DNA from: Anaerolineaceae bacterium
Lineage (GTDB): Bacteria > Chloroflexota > Anaerolineae > Anaerolineales > Anaerolineaceae
Length of the DNA: 7,160 nt
NCBI GenBank assembly: GCA_003532515.1
Contig: DOEX01000009.1
Coordinates: 1-7,160, forward strand
Direction of reading: 5' to 3'
Below are positions 1 through 6,324 of this stretch, piece after piece. The notes under the pieces were generated by a model. It was not told the origin of the DNA. It saw only the letters and a list, made by a program, of their open reading frames with translations, and made no database searches. The stretch's first letter is position 1, and the number at the start of each line of letters is the position of its first letter. A program made the position numbers and the translations under genes.

Positions 1-150
1 GGTCATTACATTGACTGGGCGACCCCCACATTCTATGACACGCTTGTATCCGAGCTGCAGAAACTGCTCGGCGGCATCACCACACCCGCCGATTTCACGG
101 CAGCCGTCGAAGTGGATTATTCCAACTATCTGCTGGAAAAATCGCAGTAA
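1..150 (+). CDS. C-terminal end of a sugar ABC transporter solute-binding protein (5' truncated)
   Basis: The window opens inside this reading frame; 49 codons are visible before TAA at 148-150. The peptide begins GHYIDWATPTFYDTL, continues SELQKLLGGITTPADFTAA and ends in a short charged tail. An amphipathic segment followed by a 'tpe/adfta' helix is typical of the last helices of family 1 extracellular solute-binding proteins, where the same sequence style (xxLLxGxxTPEEFxxxxxxDY) recurs. In this family the protein captures a sugar outside the membrane and delivers it to the permease pair. Two such permeases follow directly, which is the strongest support for the call. The signal peptide and ligand-binding residues lie outside the window, so the substrate cannot be named. 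Confidence 0.75.
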   Translation, partial: GHYIDWATPTFYDTLVSELQKLLGGITTPADFTAAVEVDYSNYLLEKSQ

Positions 151-162
151 AGAAGTAATGAC

Positions 163-197
163 GAGTCCGCTCAGCATTGAATGAGCGGACTCTTTTT
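163..197 (+). terminator. Intrinsic terminator between binding protein and permease genes
   Basis: Bases 163-173 (GAGTCCGCTCA) and 182-192 (TGAGCGGACTC) form a perfect 11-bp stem with an 8-nt loop (174-181), followed at once by five T at 193-197. It starts 12 bases after the binding-protein stop codon. Because the permeases continue in the same direction with no obvious promoter between, it probably acts as a partial terminator or mRNA-stabilising hairpin that lowers permease expression relative to the binding protein. The stem includes the ATG at 181-183, which argues against that codon as the start of the next gene. Confidence 0.85.
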
Positions 198-201
198 CAA
201 A

Positions 202-1107
202 ATGACCACTGGAAACCATATTTACCCAGGAGAAAGCAGGTGGAAAGGCTTGCTCTACCTGCTTCCAGCTCTCTTGATCTACCTTCTTTTTACGTTCATT
301 CCTATCCTGGAGACGTTTCGAGCCAGTTTTTATGATTGGAATGGTTTCAGCGAAGCTCGCAGCTTCATTGGTCTCGGAAATTACATCAGTCTCTTTTCGG
401 ATTCACTCTTCCTGAAGGCGATCACGAACAACCTGGTTTTCATCATTTTTTACAGCATTATTCCCATCTTGATCGGGCTGATGCTTTCCGCTCTTCTCAC
501 CGGGCAACCGATTCCTGGTTTCAGCTTCTTCAGAACCCTCTATTTTCTTCCTCAGGTGATCAGCATGGTGGTAGTTGGTGTGATTTGGCGTTGGATGTTC
601 AACCCGGTCAGCGGTCCAATCAACCAGTTTTTATCCCTTATCGGTCTCGGGCAATTCCAGCAAGCCTGGCTGGGTAGTTTTCAATATGCGCTGCCAGCCG
701 TTGGCTCAATCGGTACCTGGGTGCAGTATGGCTTTTGCATGGTACTCTTCCTGGCAGGCATACAGCGCATCCCGTTGGAATATTACGAAGCTGCCAGTCT
801 GGATGGTGCCAATGCCTTCAAACAGTTCGTTTACATCACGGTTCCTGGTCTGAAGTCAGAAATTGGCGTGGCAATGATCACAACCATGATCGCCGCTCTG
901 CGGGTTTTTGACCTGATCTATTCGACAACACGTGGCGGTCCGGGGGATTCAACCCTTGTAACAGGTTTCCTGATCTATCGCTCAGCGATTCTCAACAACC
1001 GTATTGGTTACGGTGCTGCCATAGCCATGGTTTTAACTTTGATCATTCTGGCATTGTCCTTCCTTATTCGCCGCCTAATGAGTGAAAAACATGGAGAGCA
1101 AGCATGA
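202..1107 (+). CDS. Sugar ABC transporter permease, MalF/UgpA type (CUT1)
   Basis: Inner-membrane subunit of a binding-protein-dependent importer (BPD_transp_1 family), 301 residues from the chosen start. The first membrane helix (about residues 17-37) follows a short hydrophilic N-terminus, and further hydrophobic segments occur through to the C-terminus. The cytoplasmic EAA loop that contacts the ATPase is clear: E-A-A at residues 196-198, conserved Gly at 202, then a VPGLKS-like end. An in-frame ATG at 181 would give 308 residues, but it lies inside the terminator stem at 163-192. The ATG at 202 is just past the T-run; neither candidate has a good Shine-Dalgarno, so the start is uncertain. 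The gene overlaps the next permease by four bases (ATGA). The ATPase (MsmX/UgpC-like) is not encoded here. The substrate is probably a sugar or sugar derivative, not identifiable from sequence alone. Confidence 0.9.
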   Translation: MTTGNHIYPGESRWKGLLYLLPALLIYLLFTFIPILETFRASFYDWNGFSEARSFIGLGNYISLFSDSLFLKAITNNLVFIIFYSIIPILIGLMLSALLTGQPIPGFSFFRTLYFLPQVISMVVVGVIWRWMFNPVSGPINQFLSLIGLGQFQQAWLGSFQYALPAVGSIGTWVQYGFCMVLFLAGIQRIPLEYYEAASLDGANAFKQFVYITVPGLKSEIGVAMITTMIAALRVFDLIYSTTRGGPGDSTLVTGFLIYRSAILNNRIGYGAAIAMVLTLIILALSFLIRRLMSEKHGEQA

Positions 1108-1931
1108 GCATTCGCTGGAAGAGGCTTCTGCCCCGTTACCTTGTTTTAACGGTTTTCATGCTAATCGTTTTGCTTCCGGTTTGGGGAATGCTGATGAGCG
1201 CTTTCAAATCGGACACCCAAATCGCCTCCTCACCCTTCAGTTTGCCTGAAACCTGGACCCTGGAAAACTTCCAGCAAGCCTGGACAGTTGGTAAATTCAA
1301 CGTCTTCTTCAAAAACAGTGTGATCGTGACCACTGTTGTGGTCGTTAGCAGTGTCTTTCTCTCCACACTAAGCGGTTATGCCTTTGGTCAACTACCCATG
1401 CCAGGGAAAAATCTGCTCTTCCCACTCATGCTGCTCGGCTACATGGTACCATTCGAGGCTGTCATCATTCCACTTTATAACTGGATGGATACCCTGGGCT
1501 TGCGTAACACTTACTGGGCTATGATCTTGCCCCAGATCGGTTTGAGTGTGTCCTTCGGCACGCTTTGGATGTCTTCTTTTTTTGAAAATGCCCCTAAGGA
1601 ACTGGTGGACGCCGCCACAATTGATGGATGCAATCGCTGGCAGACACTTTGGCAAATCCTTTGGCCTTTAGCTCGTCCAGCCACAACCACCCTGGTGGTT
1701 CTCATTTTCATGTGGACCTGGAACGAGTTTTTGTTGGCTTTGGTCATGGTCCAAACAGAGGCAATGCGTACCTTGCCAGTGGGTCTGGCATTCTTCCAAG
1801 GCAAATACACTTCCAATCTTTCACTCATGGCTGCCGGTGCAATCATCGTCGCTCTGCCTACGGTTCTAATTTACATCCTCTTCCAACGTTTCTTCATCCG
1901 CGGTATGCTGGGTGGAGCAATCAAGGGGTAG
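1104..1931 (+). CDS. Sugar ABC transporter permease, MalG/UgpE type (CUT1)
   Basis: Second inner-membrane subunit of the same importer, 275 residues, expected to dimerise with the upstream permease. It has the usual layout: short basic N-terminus (MSIRWKRLLPR), first helix at about 11-33, a periplasmic stretch with the ENFQQAW signature around residue 54, further helices, and the EAA loop as D-A-A at 169-171 with Gly175. It ends with the typical MalG-like tail FFIRGMLGGAIKG. The start overlaps the upstream stop as ATGA, with GGAGA at 1093-1097 six bases before it, indicating translational coupling. The length is normal for the family. Oddity: the last 21 codons and 3' flank recur in diverged form 174 bp downstream (see the pseudogene at 2040-2105). 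Confidence 0.92.
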   Translation: MSIRWKRLLPRYLVLTVFMLIVLLPVWGMLMSAFKSDTQIASSPFSLPETWTLENFQQAWTVGKFNVFFKNSVIVTTVVVVSSVFLSTLSGYAFGQLPMPGKNLLFPLMLLGYMVPFEAVIIPLYNWMDTLGLRNTYWAMILPQIGLSVSFGTLWMSSFFENAPKELVDAATIDGCNRWQTLWQILWPLARPATTTLVVLIFMWTWNEFLLALVMVQTEAMRTLPVGLAFFQGKYTSNLSLMAAGAIIVALPTVLIYILFQRFFIRGMLGGAIKG

Positions 1932-1973
1932 TTTTCTGAATTTTTTGTCATTCTGAACGAAGTGAAGAATCTT
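1866..1973 (+). repeat. Direct repeat, copy A (permease 2 3' end plus flank)
   Basis: This segment matches 2040-2147 without gaps at an offset of exactly 174 bp. The last 59 bases (1915-1973, against 2089-2147) are identical. The upstream coding part differs at nine positions. Similarity fades a few bases after 1973 and stops abruptly before 1866. Confidence 0.9.
1947..1973. repeat. Short interspersed motif with imperfect hairpin, copy 1
   Basis: Core bases 1950-1970 fold on themselves: ATTCT pairs with AGAAT, then two adjacent G-A oppositions, then AC pairs with GT around a GAA loop. The motif resembles the 'cattctgagcgaagcgaagaatc' strings scattered in many bacterial genomes, recalled from general experience and not checked. 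An identical copy lies at 2121-2147. Function unknown. Confidence 0.6.
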
Positions 1974-1980
1974 CACGATA

Positions 1981-2040
1981 GTAGGGTCGAGGCAGGCCTC
2001 GACCGCAACATATAAAGGAACAGGCAGGCCTTTTCCCTAC
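1981..2040. repeat. BIME-like pair of inverted REP-type palindromes with GTAG heads
   Basis: Left unit: GTAG at 1981-1984, then a perfect 8-bp stem (1985-1992 GGTCGAGG with 1997-2004 CCTCGACC) and loop CAGG. Right unit, on the minus strand: GTAG (CTAC at 2037-2040), then an 8-bp arm pairing of 2017-2024 with 2029-2036, one mismatch, and again loop CAGG. The units are separated by 12 bases (2005-2016). Each is therefore GTAG plus 8+4+8 bases, in inverted orientation with GTAG outermost. REP sequences recognised by RAYT (TnpA-REP) transposases have this layout, a GTAG or GGAG head followed by a palindrome. No RAYT gene is in the window. Possible roles are transcript 3'-end stabilisation or simple mobility. 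Confidence 0.7.
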
Positions 2041-2105
2041 TAATCCAAATTCTTTTCAAACGTTTCTTCATCCGCGGTATGCTTGGCAGAGCAATCAAGG
2101 GGTAG
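2040..2105 (+). pseudogene. Remnant 3' end of a paralogous MalG-type permease gene
   Basis: Read in frame, this gives LIQILFKRFFIRGMLGRAIKG and a TAG stop, against LIYILFQRFFIRGMLGGAIKG at the end of the intact permease. Only 21 codons remain, with no start. Nine base differences separate the two; six fall at third codon positions and five codons are changed silently, with three amino-acid changes. That bias suggests the copies diverged while both were translated, so this is more likely the tail of a lost second permease than a fresh fragment duplication. The identical non-coding flank that follows argues for recent exchange between the copies, or an older tandem duplication followed by deletion. 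Confidence 0.6.
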
Positions 2106-2120
2106 TTTTCTGAATTTTTT

Positions 2121-2147
2121 GTCATTCTGAACGAAGTGAAGAATCTT
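2121..2147. repeat. Short interspersed motif with imperfect hairpin, copy 2
   Basis: Identical to 1947-1973, with the folding core at 2124-2144. It is carried within copy B of the direct repeat, so this pair reflects duplication of the region and not two independent insertions. Confidence 0.6.
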
Positions 2148-2205
2148 TACGGTATAAGATAGCACCCATTACACAGTGTCACCGATACTACGTCCAACTG
2201 CCGTC

Positions 2206-2275
2206 TATCAGCTATGAGCTACCAGCCATCAGCTGCCACTCCCGATCCCTGCCCCCTGCTCCCTGCTCCCTACAT
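2206..2275 (+). repeat. Degenerate heptameric tandem repeat tract
   Basis: Ten consecutive 7-base blocks keep one phase. The first four are TATCAGC, TATGAGC, TACCAGC and CATCAGC, then degenerate blocks, and near the end CCTGCTC twice in a row. The tract shifts from a (T/C)AtCAGC-type unit to a CCCTGCT-type unit. Short heptameric repeats of this kind are known as STRRs in cyanobacteria. It sits just upstream of the dehydrogenase promoter, with no visible reading frame. Confidence 0.6.
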
Positions 2276-2315
2276 TAACAATCCATAAGACCAACCGTCA
2301 CCTCTATACATTCCA

Positions 2316-2344
2316 TTGAAATCTCCTCGTTGGTTTCCTATAAT
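2316..2344 (+). promoter_or_regulatory. Sigma-70-type promoter of the E1-E2 operon
   Basis: TTGAAA at 2316-2321 and a perfect TATAAT at 2339-2344 are separated by 17 bases, the optimal spacing. The predicted start is near 2351, leaving a leader of about 23 bases. No operator palindrome is evident around it. The near-consensus boxes suggest strong housekeeping expression. Confidence 0.8.
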
Positions 2345-2364
2345 GACTACAACAAAAAAATAAT

Positions 2365-2370
2365 AGGAGG
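2365..2370 (+). promoter_or_regulatory. Ribosome binding site of the E1 gene, unusually close to ATG
   Basis: A full AGGAGG lies only three bases (CGT) before the ATG at 2374, shorter than the usual 5-9. The next in-frame ATG is more than 200 bases further on, inside the E1 alpha domain, so 2374 is still the best start. Confidence 0.75.
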
Positions 2371-2373
2371 CGT

Positions 2374-4800
2374 ATGTCAGACAACATCCCTGAATTGCCC
2401 TTAACGAATGAACAATTAATTAACGATTATCGCCTGGGTTTTCGTTCACGCCAGGCTTCCATCATCGGTCGCCGCGAAGTGCTGACTGGTAAAGCCAAGT
2501 TCGGCATTTTTGGTGACGGCAAGGAACTCATCCAGCTCACAATCGCCCACCATTTTCGCCCTGGCGACTGGCGCTCCGGTTACTACCGTGACCAAACCTG
2601 GATGATGGCGCTTGAATTGATTAACCTGGAGCAGTTTTTTGCGCAACTCTATGCGCATGCTGACCCTAATTTTGACCCTCACTCCGGTGGTCGCAATATG
2701 AACGGGCACCTGGCCTCTCAGCTCATTGATGAAAACGGAGAATGGCTAAGTCAATCTGACCGCTACAATTCTTCAGCCGATGCTGCTCCAACCGCCAGCC
2801 AGATGCCCCGCTCAGTCGGTTTGGCATATGCCTCGGTGCTTTACCGGCAACTCGAAGAGCTGAAACAATTTGACAAATTCAGCAATAATGGCAACGAAGT
2901 CACCTGGGTTTCTATCGGCAATGCATCTACGGCAGAAGGTCCTTTCTGGGAAGCGGTTAACGCCATTGGTGTGCTCAAAGCACCAGCCATCATCAGCATT
3001 TACGATGACGGCTATGGTATTTCAGTGCCGAATGAATTTCAGATGGTTAAAGAAAATATTTCTGCCATTTTAGAAGGCTTCCAGCGCATACAGTGTCCGG
3101 CAGATCAGTGTGATCATGGTTACGATATCTACTCCGTGCGAGCCTGGGACTTTCCCGCTCTGTGGAATGCTTACGAGATGGCGGAAGAAGCCGCCCGCAA
3201 GTACCATATCCCAGCCATTATTCACGTCACGGATGTCACCCAACCCCTGGGTCACTCAACTTCAGGTTCACATGAACGTTACAAGTCAAAAGAACGCCTT
3301 GATTGGGAATTGGAATATGACAGTCTTCGCCGCTTCAGGCAATACCTGGTAGATCATAGCGTCGCGACTGACGAACAATTTGACCAGTGGGAAGCAGAAG
3401 ACAAACAAACCGTCGAACAGGCTCGCAAAAACGCCTGGGATGCCTTCCAAAATCCGATCAAAGAAACTCGTAGTAATGCAATTGGGCTCATCAAAAACCT
3501 TGCCCTTCGCGAAACTGCGAGAAAGCAAGAATTGAGCGAGATTGAGAGTAAATTGGTCTCGATCCCAGACCCGCTTTACCGGGATGTTGCTGAAAGTCTG
3601 CATAAAGCCCTGGTCCTGACAGCAGGTTCAAAGAGCGATGCATGGAAACAAGCTTTCGATTTCAACAAGCAACTCAACGATGAGAAGACGGCTTATTACA
3701 ACAAGTTCCTGCTTTCCGATTCTGAGCATTCCCCACTTTTGGAAAAAGGTGTGCCATCTAAATTCAGCGAAAATTCGAAAACGGTCATGGGATTTGAAAT
3801 CGTCAATCAAGCCTTTGACGAGATGCTCGCCCGCGATCCGCGCGTAATCGCCTTTGGTGAAGACGTTGGTAATCTGGGTGATGTCAACCAGGGTTTCCGC
3901 GGTCTTCAGGACAAGTATGGTCTCTTACGCGTTGCTGATACCGGCATTCGCGAAGCCACGATTCTTGGTCAAGGTATCGGAATGGCGTTACGCGGCTTAC
4001 GACCGATCGCCGAGATCCAATATCTCGACTATCTTCTCTACGCTCTGCAAATTATGGCAGATGACCTCTCCAACCTGCGTTGGCGGTCAGCGGGTCGGCA
4101 GCAAGCACCGCTGATCGTACGGACCCGTGGTCATCGACTGGAAGGAATTTTCCATTCCGGTTCACCCATGGCTGGCATCATTAACCTGGTGCGAGGCATG
4201 CATGTTTTGGTTCCTCGAAACATGACCCAGGCTGCCGGTTTTTATAACACCTTGATCGAAGGCGACGACCCCGCTATCGTGGTTGAAGTGCTCAATGGCT
4301 ACCGCCTGAAAGAGCGTATGCCCGATAATATTGGCGAATTCAAACTGCCTCTAGGCGTGCCTGAGATTCTACGCGAAGGTAAAGACCTCACGCTTGTCAC
4401 TTATGGTGCCACCGTTCGCATCGCTGAAAACGCGGTCGAAATGCTTTCAAAAGTCGGAATCGAAGTGGAATTGATTGATGTGCAATCGCTATTGCCTTTT
4501 GACCGACCTGGAATGATCAAGGAATCAATTAAAAAGACTTCGCGTGTCCTCTTTGTGGACGAAGATGTACCAGGTGGTGCCAGCGCATACATGATGCAGC
4601 AAGTTTTAGACGACCAGGAAGCATGGCAGTGGCTGGATTCAGCGCCACAAACACTTTCGGCAGCCGCCCATCGTCCTGCCTATGGAACCGATGGTGATTA
4701 TTACAGCAAGCCGAATGCAGAAACAATTTTCAATAAAGTTTATGAGATCATGCACGAAAGCGACCCCAAGCGCTTTCCTCTGATCGGATCAGGAGAGTAA
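2374..4800 (+). CDS. 2-oxo acid dehydrogenase E1 component, fused alpha-beta subunits
   Basis: Thiamine-diphosphate-dependent decarboxylase of a pyruvate or branched-chain 2-oxo acid dehydrogenase complex, cytoplasmic, 808 residues: it decarboxylates the 2-oxo acid and transfers the acyl group to the E2 lipoyl arm. Residues about 40-320 are the E1 alpha domain: YYRDQTWMM at 70-78, the ThDP/Mg motif from G182 (GNAST) to DDGYGIS at 211-217, and GHSTSGSHERYKS from 293. Residues about 330-465 are a charged linker. Residues about 470-800 are E1 beta: GEDVG at 495-499, with E496 matching the catalytic glutamate, EIQYLDY, HSGSP at 594-598, then a transketolase C-terminal domain. Length and order match the fused E1 proteins of about 650-800 residues known from Bacteroidota and others, some misnamed in databases. 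Oddity: the usual GDG...NN motif reads GN...DD. The E2 gene follows one base later. Substrate not assignable with certainty. Confidence 0.93.
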   Translation: MSDNIPELPLTNEQLINDYRLGFRSRQASIIGRREVLTGKAKFGIFGDGKELIQLTIAHHFRPGDWRSGYYRDQTWMMALELINLEQFFAQLYAHADPNFDPHSGGRNMNGHLASQLIDENGEWLSQSDRYNSSADAAPTASQMPRSVGLAYASVLYRQLEELKQFDKFSNNGNEVTWVSIGNASTAEGPFWEAVNAIGVLKAPAIISIYDDGYGISVPNEFQMVKENISAILEGFQRIQCPADQCDHGYDIYSVRAWDFPALWNAYEMAEEAARKYHIPAIIHVTDVTQPLGHSTSGSHERYKSKERLDWELEYDSLRRFRQYLVDHSVATDEQFDQWEAEDKQTVEQARKNAWDAFQNPIKETRSNAIGLIKNLALRETARKQELSEIESKLVSIPDPLYRDVAESLHKALVLTAGSKSDAWKQAFDFNKQLNDEKTAYYNKFLLSDSEHSPLLEKGVPSKFSENSKTVMGFEIVNQAFDEMLARDPRVIAFGEDVGNLGDVNQGFRGLQDKYGLLRVADTGIREATILGQGIGMALRGLRPIAEIQYLDYLLYALQIMADDLSNLRWRSAGRQQAPLIVRTRGHRLEGIFHSGSPMAGIINLVRGMHVLVPRNMTQAAGFYNTLIEGDDPAIVVEVLNGYRLKERMPDNIGEFKLPLGVPEILREGKDLTLVTYGATVRIAENAVEMLSKVGIEVELIDVQSLLPFDRPGMIKESIKKTSRVLFVDEDVPGGASAYMMQQVLDDQEAWQWLDSAPQTLSAAAHRPAYGTDGDYYSKPNAETIFNKVYEIMHESDPKRFPLIGSGE

Positions 4801-4801
4801 C

Positions 4802-6091
4802 ATGGCAACTAAATTAATCGCCCCAAGAACTGGCGAAGGTGTTGAAGAACTGACCGTCACCAACTGGATCAAAGAAGTTGGTGATCAGGTAGGTGAGATG
4901 GAATCGATCCTCGAGATTGAGACCGACAAAGTCGTGACTGAATTCCCCAGCCCGGTGGCTGGTACCCTCTTGCGAATCGACGTGCCTGCTGGCAGTATCG
5001 TTAAAGTTGGCGATAGTATGGGTTTGGTTGGCGAGCCTGGTGAATCGACAGACGAGACTGTGCAACCGGCTGCTTTGGAAGAGAAACCTGCCCAAACTGA
5101 GAAAACTGAAGAAGTTGAAGTCGAGACATCCACACAGGCAACAACGCCAGCGGATGAGAAACCTGTCCAAAAATCTGCTTTCCTTTCACCGCTGGTCCGG
5201 AAAATGTTGGATGAACACCAGCTTGACCCGGATTTGATCGAAGGAACCGGTTCGGGTGGACGCATAACCAAGCAAGATGTCGAAACGTACTTGGTCAACC
5301 CAAAGAAGGTAAATCAAACCGTAAATGAACCCAAGACTGTGGTGAAAGAGAAGCCTGTGCAATCAACCCAGGTTGTCCCATCCACCAGCGACATTCCGGG
5401 TGTCCTCATCCCCCATACCTCCACACGCAAACAGATTGCTGCCCGAATGGTTGATTCCGTTCATACCTCGCCGCACGTTTTGACCGTGATGGAAGTGGAC
5501 ATGACCCGTGTCCTGGCACATCGTAAGGCCAACAAAGACAAATATGCTGCCGATGGAGTCAACCTAACCCTGACAGCCTATTTTGTTGCAGCAATCGCTA
5601 AAGCGCTGAGCGAGCATAAAATTGTCAACGCTACATGGACAGATGAAGGCATCTTCGCCTACTCAGATATCAATATAGGAATGGCTGTTGCATTGGGAGA
5701 AGGTGGGCTGATCGTGCCGGTCATCAAGCAGGTCCAGAACCTGTCTTTGAAAGGCATCGCATCCCAGGTCAATAATCTGGCAGAGCGCGCCCGTAACAAG
5801 AAACTGAAGCCAGATGAGGTACGTGATGGTACATTTACTCTCACCAATCATGGCACTGCCGGTTCACTCTTTGCTATGCCCATCATCAACCAGCCCCAGT
5901 TAGGCATACTGGGCACAGGTGCCATGCAGAAACGCGCAATCGTGATTACTGATGAGAACGGCAACGACTCCATCGCCATCCGCCCAATGGTCTACCTATC
6001 GTTGGTCTTCGACCATCGCGCAATCGACGGCGAAAGCGGAGACAACTTCCTGGCAGATGTCAAGAAAACACTTGAAAACTGGTCGGATTAA
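4802..6091 (+). CDS. 2-oxo acid dehydrogenase E2, dihydrolipoamide acyltransferase
   Basis: Core acyltransferase of the complex, 429 residues; it takes the acyl group from E1 on a lipoyl-lysine and passes it to coenzyme A. Residues 1-80 are a single lipoyl domain with the lipoylated lysine at K43 in ETDKV. Residues 81-124 are a flexible Pro/Thr/Glu-rich linker. Residues 127-165 are the peripheral subunit-binding domain (FLSPLVRKML to GGRITKQDVETYL). A second linker reaches about 200, and the rest is the catalytic domain with the active-site DHRAIDG (H405, D409). The stretch TNHGTAGSLFAMPIINQPQ resembles branched-chain and oxoglutarate E2 (TNxGxxGSLxxxPIINxPQ) more than classic pyruvate E2, but this does not settle the substrate. 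AGGAG at 4791-4795 lies six bases before ATG, inside the end of the E1 gene. E1 and E2 are surely co-transcribed. Confidence 0.95.
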   Translation: MATKLIAPRTGEGVEELTVTNWIKEVGDQVGEMESILEIETDKVVTEFPSPVAGTLLRIDVPAGSIVKVGDSMGLVGEPGESTDETVQPAALEEKPAQTEKTEEVEVETSTQATTPADEKPVQKSAFLSPLVRKMLDEHQLDPDLIEGTGSGGRITKQDVETYLVNPKKVNQTVNEPKTVVKEKPVQSTQVVPSTSDIPGVLIPHTSTRKQIAARMVDSVHTSPHVLTVMEVDMTRVLAHRKANKDKYAADGVNLTLTAYFVAAIAKALSEHKIVNATWTDEGIFAYSDINIGMAVALGEGGLIVPVIKQVQNLSLKGIASQVNNLAERARNKKLKPDEVRDGTFTLTNHGTAGSLFAMPIINQPQLGILGTGAMQKRAIVITDENGNDSIAIRPMVYLSLVFDHRAIDGESGDNFLADVKKTLENWSD

Positions 6092-6113
6092 TCCGTTATT
6101 TGAATTTCAATTT

Positions 6114-6143
6114 ACAGGCTCTCTTACGAGAGCCTGTTTCTTT
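6114..6143 (+). terminator. Intrinsic terminator of the E1-E2 operon
   Basis: A perfect 10-bp stem (6114-6123 ACAGGCTCTC with 6128-6137 GAGAGCCTGT), loop TTAC, and a T-rich tail (TTTCTTT from 6137). It lies 22 bases after the E2 stop. Its presence indicates the operon ends with E2, so E3 is not a third gene of this operon. Confidence 0.88.
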
Positions 6144-6250
6144 AGCAAACTGCTTTGATTGCGTCATCGCGAGCCTCGTCTTCTAAGCAAACTCTAGTTG
6201 ATAGGAGAAACTCCAATGTAGTTGAAACATTTCTTAAGTAGATCGTGCCG

Positions 6251-6324
6251 CCAACCCCTCCAGCCCATTTTTTTGGGCGGGGGGACTGCTTGCGTGCCGG
6301 AGGCTGGGGGATTGAGGGGGTGGG
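6251..6324. repeat. G-rich imperfect inverted repeat
   Basis: The left arm (6251-6266, CCAACCCCTCCAGCCC) matches the reverse complement of 6302-6323 with one substitution and a 7-base insertion, so the element can fold into a long imperfect hairpin. A smaller hairpin lies within it: GCCCA at 6263-6267 with TGGGC at 6274-6278 around a T loop. Only the right half recurs in the second tandem unit, where the arms are degraded. It may be a small non-autonomous mobile element; no target duplication was identified. Confidence 0.45.

Larger units (their letters stand above)
2040..2147 (+). repeat. Direct repeat, copy B
   Basis: Second copy of 1866-1973. It begins exactly where the inverted-palindrome element (1981-2040) ends, so the element occupies the whole junction between the two copies. 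Its first 66 bases read as a permease C-terminus, annotated separately as a gene remnant. Confidence 0.9.
1932..2373. other. Repeat-rich intergenic region between transporter and dehydrogenase operons
   Basis: This 442-base gap holds no intact gene. In order it contains: the 3' flank of permease 2 with a short motif that folds imperfectly (1947-1973), a 60-bp pair of inverted palindromes (1981-2040), a second copy of the permease tail plus flank (2040-2147), a heptameric repeat tract (about 2206-2275), and the promoter and ribosome binding site of the next operon. I see no clean intrinsic terminator for the transporter operon: the hairpin at 1985-2004 has no T-run after it. Confidence 0.8.

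Noticed and set aside
1985..2004. Terminator for the transporter operon
   Set aside because: The stem is perfect but is followed by GCAACATATAAA and not a T-run, and the GTAG head and inverted partner explain it better as a REP-type unit.
4885..5298. 137-codon minus-strand open frame within the E2 gene
   Set aside because: It is the antisense of the lipoyl and linker region, Ser/Thr-rich because the sense strand is Glu/Lys-rich and Thr-rich; the E2 frame is unmistakable.
6159..6184. Degenerate copy of another common interspersed motif (GTCATCGCGAGCC)
   Set aside because: Only about 13 bases resemble the recalled 'gtcattgcgagc' string and the expected second half is missing; too short to support.
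6275..6324. Possible G-quadruplex from several runs of three or more G
   Set aside because: The runs are spread over 50 bases with long loops, and the second tandem unit does not keep them, so there is no sign of selection for a quadruplex.
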